A DNA stretch of 5,367 nt, from assembly GCA_937910255.1 (NCBI GenBank), contig CALEOQ010000200.1:1-5367 (forward strand), in the 5' to 3' direction. The notes beneath the pieces are model-generated. The model worked only from the letters and a program-made list of their open reading frames with translations, was not told where the DNA came from and made no database searches. Shown here in pieces: positions 1 through 5,271 of the stretch. Each line of letters opens with the position of its first letter. Position 1 is the first letter of the stretch. Made by a program: the position numbers and the translations under genes. The DNA is from an uncultured Caulobacteraceae bacterium (GTDB taxonomy: Bacteria > Pseudomonadota > Alphaproteobacteria > Caulobacterales > Caulobacteraceae).

Positions 1-59
1 GGAGGTGGGTGGTGGGTGAGCGGAGCGAGCAGGGGTAGGTGTTGGTGTTTTTTTTTTTT
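1..59. other. Low-complexity read tail with T-tract (technical)
   Basis: This stretch is G/T-rich and low in complexity, and it ends in an uninterrupted run of T (about 49-59) directly before the P7 adapter. Read on the opposite strand it is adapter, then poly-A, then noise. That is the usual look of a short-insert Illumina read that ran off the end of its template. Part of it (about 18-48) faintly resembles a degraded P5-side adapter, but I cannot establish that. I see no gene here. The apparent reading frame that starts at 39 is adapter and should not be annotated as protein. Confidence 0.8.
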
Positions 60-123
60 CAAGCAGAAGACGGCATACGAGATTACGACGTGACTGGAGT
101 TCAGACGTGTGCTCTTCCGATCT
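60..123 (+). other. Illumina P7/TruSeq index adapter (contamination)
   Basis: The sequence matches the standard Illumina index adapter end to end. Positions 60-83 are the P7 flow-cell sequence (starts CAAGCAGAAGACGG, ends ACGAGAT). Positions 84-89 (TACGAC) sit where a 6-base index belongs. Positions 90-123 are the read-2 primer site (starts GTGACTGGAG, ends CTTCCGATCT). I see no mismatch to the adapter as I know it. Genomic insert starts at 124. This is synthetic DNA left by incomplete trimming, and it artificially extends the reading frame of the neighbouring gene. Confidence 0.98.
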
Positions 124-275
124 GCGGTCTCATCCGACTGGCCGGCGAAGGCTTGCCGGCCCGGGGCCGTCATCGGCAAGGCGACATGTTCATCCGCCTG
201 CAGGCTGCCAGCGACACGGCGTCGAGCGCGGCGCGCACCCTGCTCCGACGGTTCGCCGCGGCCTGGGCGGCGTAG
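124..275 (+). CDS. DnaJ-family chaperone, C-terminal fragment (5' partial)
   Basis: This is the last 49 complete codons of a gene cut off by the adapter, ending in TAG at 273-275. The segment LIRLAGEGLPARG followed by GDMFIRLQ resembles the second C-terminal substrate-binding domain of DnaJ/CbpA-type co-chaperones, where a pattern like R-L-x-G-x-G-x-P-x-R-G...G-D-L-x-V is typical. Such proteins deliver clients to DnaK in the cytoplasm. The J domain and any zinc-finger region would lie outside the window, so their presence cannot be judged. After the motif comes an alanine/arginine-rich tail (DTASSAARTLLRRF). The gene converges on the next one with stop codons touching and no gap. The assignment rests on one short motif. 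Codons before 126 are adapter-derived. Confidence 0.55.
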
Positions 276-539
276 TTAGTCCTTATCGCGGTCGGTGATG
301 TTGAACGCCGTATCCAGCTCGAAGTCATAGACCCCGTCGGCGCACTTGGCGTCTTCGACCTCATAGCCCTCGATCACGCCATCGTCTTCTTCCCGCTCGA
401 TCTCGCGGGGATCGCTGCAGCCGACCGCCGAAAGGGCCGCCATCACCTGCGCCCGCTCCTGAGCCGAAGGCGGCGCATCGGCGAGGCTGGCCGTAGCCGG
501 CAGCATGAGTGCGACGACCGCAAGGATCACGAGGCGCAT
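276..539 (-). CDS. Small exported PepSY-like protein
   Basis: An 87-residue protein starting [14 protein letters not shown]. Residues 1-20 form a signal peptide with a short positive start, a hydrophobic core and a likely signal peptidase I site after TASLA, so export to the periplasm is expected. The mature part is very acidic. Its second half alternates charged and aromatic residues ([17 protein letters not shown], then [11 protein letters not shown]), the two-strand pattern seen in small PepSY-like domains, whose exact role is usually unknown. Two cysteines (GCSD and AKCADG) could form a disulfide. I chose the ATG at 537-539 because CAGGAG lies nine bases upstream and the signal peptide then begins at once. 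An ATG at 564-566 would add nine residues (MKTQQEFKP), and the frame runs open further up without a Shine-Dalgarno sequence. The gene diverges from aroC across 109 bp. Confidence 0.7.
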   Translation of the reverse strand: MRLVILAVVALMLPATASLADAPPSAQERAQVMAALSAVGCSDPREIEREEDDGVIEGYEVEDAKCADGVYDFELDTAFNITDRDKD

Positions 540-648
540 GGGCTTGAACTCCTGTTGCGTTTTCATGCCTAAACAGCGCCGCGCAAGCTTGAGAGTTCCC
601 CCATGCCAGGGCGTGGCGCCCGGCAGGAAATGCGCTAAGAGCGCGGCT

Positions 649-1767
649 ATGTCGCACAACACATTTGGCCATCTGTTCCGCGTCACCACCTGGGGCGAAA
701 GCCATGGGCCGGCCCTGGGCTGCGTCGTCGACGGCTGCCCCGCGGGCCTTTCGCTCACGGCTGAGGACGTTCAGGTCTGGCTGGACCAGCGCAGGCCTGG
801 CCAGGGCAAGTTCGTCACCCAGCGCCAGGAGCCCGACGCCGTCCGCATCCTGTCGGGCGTGTTCGAAGATGACCGCACCGGCGGCCCCGTGACCACCGGC
901 ACGCCGATCTCGATGATGATCGACAACACCGACCAGCGCAGCCGCGACTATTCCGAGATCGCCCAGGCCTTCCGGCCCGGTCATGCCGACTATCCCTATT
1001 TCGCCAAGTACGGCGTCCGCGACTATCGCGGCGGCGGCCGCGCCTCGGCCCGGGAGACCGCCGCCCGCGTGGCCGCCGGCGCCGTCGCCCGCAAGATCCT
1101 GGACGGGGTCGTCATCCGGGCCGCCGTGGTTCAGATCGGCCCGCATGCCATCGACCGCAGCCGCTTCGACTGGGACGAGACCCGCAACAACCCCTTCTGG
1201 TGCCCCGACCGCGACACGGTTGCGGTGTGGGAATCTCACCTGGAGACAATCCGCAAGAGCGGCTCTTCTACCGGCGCAGTGGTCGAGGTGGAGGCCGTCG
1301 GCGTCCCGGCCGGATGGGGCGCGCCCATCTATGGCAAGCTGGACGCCGAGCTGGCCGGCGCCCTGATGTCGATCAACGCCGCCAAGGGCGTCGAGATCGG
1401 GGCCGGCTTCGCGGCCGCCGCCCTCACCGGCGAAGAGAACGCCGACGAGATGCGCATGGGCAATGACGGCCAGCCGGTCTTCCTGTCCAACATGGCCGGC
1501 GGCGTGCTGGGCGGCATCTCCACCGGCCAGGCGGTGAGCGCCCGCGTGGCGTTCAAGCCAACCTCTTCCATTCTCACGCCCCGGCAGAGCCTCAATGAGG
1601 CCGGCGAGGAGATTGAACTACGCACCAAAGGGCGTCACGATCCCTGCGTCGGCATCCGCGCCGTGCCGGTGGTGGAGGCCATGACCGCCTGCGCTCTGGC
1701 CGACGCCTTCCTCCGCCACCGGGCGCAGGCCGGCGATGTCCGGTTTGTCCCTGGCGCTCAGCCCTAG
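649..1767 (+). CDS. aroC: Chorismate synthase
   Basis: This enzyme catalyses the last step of the shikimate pathway: 5-enolpyruvylshikimate-3-phosphate to chorismate with loss of phosphate, using reduced FMN as a cofactor that is not net consumed. Chorismate then feeds Phe, Tyr, Trp, folate and ubiquinone synthesis in the cytoplasm. The product is 372 residues, normal for the family. All three family signatures are present: GESHG at residues 16-20 followed by [18 protein letters not shown] at about 128-137; and RHDPC at 329-333 followed by VPVVEA. The ATG at 649 fits the usual start ([11 protein letters not shown]), with a weak AAGAG seven bases upstream. The frame is open back to 505, but that extension lies over the divergent gene and its leader and is not family sequence. 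I see no damage. No partner genes of the pathway are adjacent. Confidence 0.98.
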   Translation: MSHNTFGHLFRVTTWGESHGPALGCVVDGCPAGLSLTAEDVQVWLDQRRPGQGKFVTQRQEPDAVRILSGVFEDDRTGGPVTTGTPISMMIDNTDQRSRDYSEIAQAFRPGHADYPYFAKYGVRDYRGGGRASARETAARVAAGAVARKILDGVVIRAAVVQIGPHAIDRSRFDWDETRNNPFWCPDRDTVAVWESHLETIRKSGSSTGAVVEVEAVGVPAGWGAPIYGKLDAELAGALMSINAAKGVEIGAGFAAAALTGEENADEMRMGNDGQPVFLSNMAGGVLGGISTGQAVSARVAFKPTSSILTPRQSLNEAGEEIELRTKGRHDPCVGIRAVPVVEAMTACALADAFLRHRAQAGDVRFVPGAQP

Positions 1768-1785
1768 CCTGCGAACACCACACCT

Positions 1786-1806
1786 CGGAAAACACGGGTT
1801 TTTCCG
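1786..1806. repeat. Small inverted repeat after aroC
   Basis: CGGAAAA (1786-1792) can pair with TTTTCCG (1800-1806) around a 7-base loop, giving a 7-bp hairpin 18 bases after the aroC stop. Its position would suit a transcription terminator. However, the stem is A/T-rich and no T-run follows, so it is not a classical intrinsic terminator. It could equally be chance, or a protein site next to the promoter candidate that starts three bases later. Confidence 0.3.
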
Positions 1807-1808
1807 CA

Positions 1809-1836
1809 TTGACCCGCCGTATGACTTGCCTGAAAT
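1809..1836 (+). promoter_or_regulatory. Candidate sigma70-type promoter for the response regulator
   Basis: TTGACC at 1809-1814 matches the -35 consensus at five of six positions. After a 16-base spacer, TGAAAT at 1831-1836 matches the -10 at four of six. A transcript would begin near 1843 and leave a leader of about 60 bases before the TTG start at 1903. This is the only good pair I noticed in the aroC-regulator gap. The -10 is weak, and alphaproteobacterial housekeeping promoters deviate from the E. coli consensus, so the call is tentative. Confidence 0.35.
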
Positions 1837-1902
1837 GAGCGGCTTCGAATCCGGCGTCGGCTGGAGAACCAAGCAGAGACGCCGCCGCGAAAGACCGAAA
1901 CC

Positions 1903-2415
1903 TTGCGTTACGAGCTCCTCAGAATCCTACTGGTCGACGACAACCACCACATGCGGGTGCTGTTGACCGAGATTCTGCGGGCGATCGGCGTGGTCCACGT
2001 CCACGAGGCCGCCGACGGCGCTGAGGGTCTTCAGGCGCTCCGGAACTACCCGATCGACATCGTCATGACCGATCTGTCGATGCAGCCCCTCGACGGCATC
2101 GATTTCGTGCGCCTGCTGCGCAACTCCGCAGACAGCCCCAACCAGATGATCCCGGTGATCATGATCACGGGCCATTCGACCATGCGACGGGTGGCTGAGG
2201 CCCGGGACGCCGGGGTCAACGAATTCCTCGCCAAGCCGCTGACCGCCCGCGGCGTGCTGGAGCGGCTGAACCGGATCGTCGAGCACCCGCGGCCCTATAT
2301 CCGCACCCAGGACTATTTCGGTCCCGACCGCCGCCGCCGCGCCGACCCCAATTTCAACGGCCCCTGGCGGCGCAGCAACGACACCGCCGTGGCCCTGTCG
2401 CATCAGCTCGACTAA
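1903..2415 (+). CDS. Single-domain CheY-like response regulator with Arg-rich tail
   Basis: A 170-residue cytoplasmic receiver protein. Residues 8-125 form a complete REC domain: acidic pair D12-D13 (LLVDDNHHMR), phosphoacceptor D57 (IVMTDLSM), switch Thr T89 (VIMITGHS) and K111-P112 (FLAKPLTARG). All catalytic residues are intact, so phosphorylation by a histidine kinase is expected. No DNA-binding or enzymatic output domain follows. Instead there is a tail of about 45 residues with YFGPDRRRRADPNF and GPWRR, which I recall in related alphaproteobacterial receiver proteins. Output is therefore probably by protein-protein contact. The start is TTG at 1903: no ATG or GTG lies between it and the in-frame stop at 1831, and MRYELLRILLVDD is a natural receiver beginning. 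No strong Shine-Dalgarno precedes it. No kinase lies beside it, so the partner and signal are unknown. Confidence 0.93.
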   Translation: MRYELLRILLVDDNHHMRVLLTEILRAIGVVHVHEAADGAEGLQALRNYPIDIVMTDLSMQPLDGIDFVRLLRNSADSPNQMIPVIMITGHSTMRRVAEARDAGVNEFLAKPLTARGVLERLNRIVEHPRPYIRTQDYFGPDRRRRADPNFNGPWRRSNDTAVALSHQLD

Positions 2416-2485
2416 AGCGCCCGCCTCGCCACCATTTGGTGATGTTTTGCGGGTCTCCTGGCCGCTGACCTGCGGGGGATTCACC

Positions 2486-2698
2486 ATGAACGCGCCTATG
2501 ATGCTTAGGCTGAGCCTGATCGGCCTTCTGGGCCTCACACAGACGGGCTGTCTGGCCGCCGCCGTGGTGGGCACGACCGCGGGCGTGGCCATCGGCGTCA
2601 CAGGCGCCGCGGTGGGCGCCACGGCCAAGGGCGTCGGCATGGCCGCCGGCGCCGTGATCCCCGGCGACGATGACGAGGACGACGACCGACGGCGCTAG
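2486..2698 (+). CDS. Small glycine-zipper lipoprotein candidate
   Basis: A 70-residue protein beginning MNAPMMLRLSLIGLLGL. Residues 1-21 look like a lipoprotein signal peptide, with TQTGC placing the candidate lipidated cysteine at residue 22. The Gln at -3 is a departure from the usual Leu/Val. The mature part is an Ala/Gly/Val-rich stretch with repeated small-residue spacing (VVGTTAGVAIGVTG, then AVGATAKGVG), suggesting a glycine-zipper-like helix that packs in or on a membrane. It ends in a strongly acidic DDDEDDD followed by RRR. I do not recognise a function. The start at 2486 is preceded by a GGGGGA ribosome-binding sequence (2474-2479). An upstream in-frame start at 2447 would put an odd leader before the signal peptide. 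It lies 70 bp after the regulator, and its stop is 2 bp from the convergent queD stop. Confidence 0.72.
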   Translation: MNAPMMLRLSLIGLLGLTQTGCLAAAVVGTTAGVAIGVTGAAVGATAKGVGMAAGAVIPGDDDEDDDRRR

Positions 2699-2700
2699 AA

Positions 2701-3072
2701 CTATAGGCTCAGGGCGCAGCTCTCGCCGATGGTGGGGCGCGAGACCTTGATCCGCGTCAGGCCCGGGAAGCCCGCCTTCAGCCGCTCGGCGAAATAGAGA
2801 CAGATGTTCTCAAGGGTCGGGCTTTCCAGCCCAGGCTTTTCGTTCAGCAGCCCGTGATCCAGCTCCAGAGCCACGGCGCGCAAGGCGCTGTCGAGCTCGG
2901 CCAGATCGGCCACCCAGCCCATCGGCGCCTGGGGCGCGCCGCCAACCGTCGCCTCCACCTGGAAGGAGTGGCCATGCAGGCGGGTATAGGGACTGTCGGC
3001 AGGACCATGGGGCAGATAGTGGGCCGCGTCGAAGGTCGCGACCTTGGTGATCTCGAAGATATGCGATGTCAT
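2701..3072 (-). CDS. queD: QueD-family 6-carboxytetrahydropterin synthase (active-site Cys replaced)
   Basis: A 123-residue, single-domain member of the PTPS/QueD family, usual length for bacterial QueD. The family converts 7,8-dihydroneopterin triphosphate to 6-carboxy-5,6,7,8-tetrahydropterin, the first committed step to the 7-deazaguanines preQ0 and queuosine. The zinc-binding histidines are visible: H18 in FDAAHYLPH, and H33 and H35 in RLHGHSF. D72-H73 (LDHGLLN) and E117 (IGESC) match the other conserved polar positions. GWVADLAEL and ESPTLEN are typical. The oddity is position 29: the family motif is C-x3-HGH, but here it reads YTRLHGH, with Tyr for Cys. A cysteine does occur at 119, next to E117. 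The gene follows queE in the same direction with a 38-base gap and no clear Shine-Dalgarno. Context supports QueD. A related pterin activity remains possible because of the substitution. Confidence 0.88.
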   Translation of the reverse strand: MTSHIFEITKVATFDAAHYLPHGPADSPYTRLHGHSFQVEATVGGAPQAPMGWVADLAELDSALRAVALELDHGLLNEKPGLESPTLENICLYFAERLKAGFPGLTRIKVSRPTIGESCALSL

Positions 3073-3110
3073 TGGCGCGCTTAGGGGCGGTCCGTCCAGC
3101 CGACCGGCCG

Positions 3111-3743
3111 TCAGGGAATGCCCAGATATTTATGGGTTTGGACGCTTAAACGCCAACGGGGGTGGGCGAGGCAATAGGCGATCGCCGCCTCGGTGTTCGC
3201 CAACCGGTCGGGACCATCCATGGGCTGGAGATAGAAGCGCTCGAAATCCAGGCTCGCAAACCGCGCCGGATCGACGCCGACTTGCGGAAAGACCAGCTTC
3301 AATTCCTGCCCTGACGTCTGGACCACGGGCGCCTGGGCCTTGGGGCTGACGCAGATCCATTCGATGCCGGAGGGCGCCGGCAGCGTACCATTGGTCTCTA
3401 CGGCGATCTCGAACCCCCGCGCCTGGAGGGCCCTGATCAGCGGCGTATCCAGCTGCAGCAGCGGCTCGCCGCCCGTGCAGACCACCAGCCGGTGCGCCGG
3501 CTCATCGCCCCAGGCGGCGGCCACCGCGCCAGCCAGATCGTCAGCGCCCGCAAACCGTCCCCCGCCAGGCCCGTCCATGCCGACGAAGTCGGTGTCGCAG
3601 AAGGTGCAGACTGCGCTTGCCCGATCCGCCTCGCGGCCGGACCAAAGGTTGCAGCCGGCGAAGCGGCAGAAGACCGCGGGACGCCCGGCCTGGCCCCCCT
3701 CCCCCTGCAGGGTCAGGAAGATCTCCTTGACGGCATAGCTCAC
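3111..3743 (-). CDS. queE: 7-carboxy-7-deazaguanine synthase (radical SAM)
   Basis: A 210-residue radical SAM enzyme that rearranges 6-carboxytetrahydropterin to 7-carboxy-7-deazaguanine in the preQ0/queuosine pathway. The opening [20 protein letters not shown] is classic QueE. The 4Fe-4S ligands are in the QueE-specific spacing C-x14-C-x2-C rather than the usual C-x3-C-x2-C: C31 (GCNLWSGRE), C46 and C49 ([10 protein letters not shown]). [10 protein letters not shown] (about 90-99) is the SAM-contacting GGEP motif, and VETNGT and CVSPKA follow as expected. The start is GTG at 3741-3743. It overlaps the queC TGA as GTGA and has GGAG eight bases upstream, so translational coupling with queC is likely. 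The reading frame is open further upstream, but that part is queC in another frame. Length and motifs are complete, with no sign of damage. Confidence 0.96.
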   Translation of the reverse strand: MSYAVKEIFLTLQGEGGQAGRPAVFCRFAGCNLWSGREADRASAVCTFCDTDFVGMDGPGGGRFAGADDLAGAVAAAWGDEPAHRLVVCTGGEPLLQLDTPLIRALQARGFEIAVETNGTLPAPSGIEWICVSPKAQAPVVQTSGQELKLVFPQVGVDPARFASLDFERFYLQPMDGPDRLANTEAAIAYCLAHPRWRLSVQTHKYLGIP

Positions 3744-4372
3744 GCTGCAAGCTCCGGCCGGCCTTGCGCCACCCATTCGTCCCAGCCGCGGGCGCGCAGG
3801 TCGCAGGCCGGGCAGTCGCCGCATCCGTGGCCCCAGTCGTGTCGAGCGCCGCGTTCGCCGCGATAGCAGGTGTGGCTCTCCTCGCAGATCAGCGCCACCA
3901 GCGCCTCGCCGCCGAGGGACTTGGACAGGGCCCAGGTCTGCGCCTTGGTGAGCGCCATCAGGGGCGTCCGGATTTGGAAATCCTGCGCCATGCCCAGGTT
4001 CAGGGCGTGCTCCAGAGCGTCGATCGTATCGCGACGGCAGTCGGGATAGCCGGAGAAGTCGGTCTCGCACATGCCGCCCACCAGGTCGCGAATTCCCCGC
4101 CGGTCGGCCACCGCCGCCCCATAGGTCAGGAAGACCAGATTGCGGCCGGGCACGAAGGTGGAGGGCAGCCCCTTCTCCGTGACCTCAAAGGCGCGATCGG
4201 CGGTCATGGCGGTCTCGGCGATGGCGCCGAAGCCGGTCAGGTCGATCAGGTGGTCCTCGCCCAGGCGCCGCGCCCAGACCCGGCACTGGGCTCCCATCGC
4301 CTGACGCACCACCTGGCGCGCCTGCCTTTCGACCGCGCGGCGCCGGCCTTCGTCGAACCCCCCCGTCCCCAC
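3740..4372 (-). CDS. queC: 7-cyano-7-deazaguanine synthase, 5'-truncated
   Basis: QueC uses ATP and ammonia to convert 7-carboxy-7-deazaguanine to preQ0. The frame gives 210 residues, of which about 205 are QueC: FVPGRN (73-78), [12 protein letters not shown] (102-113), [14 protein letters not shown], and the C-terminal zinc site C169, C184, C187, C190 (GCGDCPAC). The N-terminus is missing. The P-loop-like SGGxDS that should lie about 20-25 residues before F6 is absent, and I find it in no frame upstream. The family FDYGQRH appears as FDEGRRR, right beside the point where similarity is lost. The nominal GTG at 4372 has no credible ribosome site, and a run of seven C (4358-4364) lies there. 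As written the product could not bind ATP properly. It is either broken by rearrangement or, more likely, joined to foreign sequence during library preparation or assembly. The true gene probably starts beyond this contig. Confidence 0.88.
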   Translation of the reverse strand: MGTGGFDEGRRRAVERQARQVVRQAMGAQCRVWARRLGEDHLIDLTGFGAIAETAMTADRAFEVTEKGLPSTFVPGRNLVFLTYGAAVADRRGIRDLVGGMCETDFSGYPDCRRDTIDALEHALNLGMAQDFQIRTPLMALTKAQTWALSKSLGGEALVALICEESHTCYRGERGARHDWGHGCGDCPACDLRARGWDEWVAQGRPELAA

Positions 4373-4480
4373 ATGCTCCTAATGCGACAGCCCCCACGCC
4401 ACGCCGTCCCATGCATCCCGCCCGCCCTCCAACACGCCCAGCGCGCCGCCATCGCGGGTCAGGTCGAGTACATCGTCGAC
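4357..4480. other. Junction between queC and divL-like sequence
   Basis: Recognisable queC ends near 4357, and recognisable divL ends near 4480 (at DDVLDLTRD on the minus strand). The bases between encode nothing I recognise in any frame. The divL frame continues as GGALGVLEGG and on to a TAG at 4379-4381. The region is C-rich on the plus strand, including seven consecutive C at 4358-4364. Two genes losing their ends in the same short interval mark a breakpoint, either biological or from a chimeric assembly. Confidence 0.75.
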
Positions 4481-5269
4481 CAGATCGCCCAGCCGCCCGA
4501 CCGACTCCAGGATCGCGCCCGAATAATCGACGGCGGTCTGCGGCCATTCGCCCGCATAACCGTTATACAGCATCTCCGCGAAGCCTTTGATCGACGTCAG
4601 CGGGGTGCGCAGCTCATAGCTCATGCTGGCGACGAACGCAGTCTTGATCCGGTCCGCCGCCTCGAGCGCGTCGTTGCGCTCGCGAAGGGCATTCTCGATC
4701 CGCCGCCGGTCGGAAATGTCGAGCATCGTGAACAGCGCGTTCCCGTCGGGCAGCGGCACCGCAGCCACTTCGAAAACCCGTCCGTCGGCGAACTCGATCG
4801 AACCGCCGCGTTGCTGCCGTTCTACCGTCGCCGCCCGGACGAGGTCGCCGATCAGCGACGAGCGCCCCGGCTTGGCGAGCTTGCCGGCCGCCTGCTTCGC
4901 CAGCGCATCGACGCGCGGATGGCTCGTGATGAACGCCTCGTCAAAGCCCCAGGCCTGACGGAAGCGGCTGTTCCACAGCTGCAACCGGCCGTCCGCGGCG
5001 AACACGCCCAATCCCTCGAACAGGTTGTCGAACGTCGCCGTCCGCACCCGCAACAGCGTATCGCGCGCACTGGCGAGTTGCACCTGTTCGGTGAGGTCTT
5101 CGAAGATCGTCAACAGCCCCCCCTCGGGCAAGGGCTGGGCCACGACGCGCAGGTGGGTGCCGCCCGGCAACGTCCAACTTTCCTCGCGCGCGGTTTCGGC
5201 CGCGACGAACCATTCGCGCCGCTCGGCCTTCCAGCAGGGAAAGTCGAGGGCCACCGGCACCCGGTTCGA
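4379..5269 (-). CDS. divL: DivL-like PAS sensor kinase fragment with Tyr in the H-box (partial at both ends)
   Basis: About 297 codons from the middle of a DivL-type protein. In Caulobacter, DivL is an essential cell-cycle regulator whose H-box His is replaced by Tyr. It is thought to act mainly through CckA and phospho-DivK rather than as an ordinary kinase. Visible here: the end of one PAS domain (LPGGTHLRVV...EGGLLTIFEDLTE, about 5170-5089); a full PAS domain (TATFDNLFEGLGVFAADGRL to FTMLDISD, about 5050-4720); a helical linker (RRRIENALRERNDALEAADR); and the dimerisation helix with MSYELRTPLTSIKGF, Tyr at 4616-4618 in the phosphoacceptor place. Helix two ends in DDVLDLTRD near 4481. The ATPase domain is missing, and the last 33 residues match nothing I know. 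The N-terminus is lost to adapter at 5272. The wording resembles sphingomonad homologues, unlike the genes to its left; this is from memory. Confidence 0.8.
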   Translation of the reverse strand, partial: SNRVPVALDFPCWKAERREWFVAAETAREESWTLPGGTHLRVVAQPLPEGGLLTIFEDLTEQVQLASARDTLLRVRTATFDNLFEGLGVFAADGRLQLWNSRFRQAWGFDEAFITSHPRVDALAKQAAGKLAKPGRSSLIGDLVRAATVERQQRGGSIEFADGRVFEVAAVPLPDGNALFTMLDISDRRRIENALRERNDALEAADRIKTAFVASMSYELRTPLTSIKGFAEMLYNGYAGEWPQTAVDYSGAILESVGRLGDLVDDVLDLTRDGGALGVLEGGRDAWDGVAWGLSH

Positions 5270-5271
5270 AT

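Noticed and set aside
505..648. N-terminal extension of chorismate synthase
   Set aside because: The added residues are not AroC-like and lie over the divergent gene and its leader. The family N-terminus begins at 649.
361..1239. 292-codon minus-strand open frame over aroC
   Set aside because: It lies opposite the well-supported aroC and is Ala/Gly/Arg-rich without motifs, typical of high-GC antisense frames.
2430..2448. CACCA-TT-TGGTG palindrome plus TTTT as a terminator after the response regulator
   Set aside because: The stem is only five base pairs, the loop is two bases, and only four T follow after a gap. Too weak to call.
1927..2640. 237-codon minus-strand open frame over the response regulator
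   Set aside because: Antisense shadow: the plus strand encodes a complete receiver domain with all catalytic residues.
3073..3110. preQ1 riboswitch or internal promoter before queD
   Set aside because: The gap is only 38 bases, inside an operon, and shows no aptamer-like stem or promoter pair. The operon's true 5' leader is lost with the start of queC.
4374..4379. A natural divL-queC operon with a ribosome-binding AGGAG before queC
   Set aside because: The AGGAG lies only one to three bases from the ATG/GTG candidates, the ATG is out of the queC frame, and both genes are truncated, so it is not a working start.
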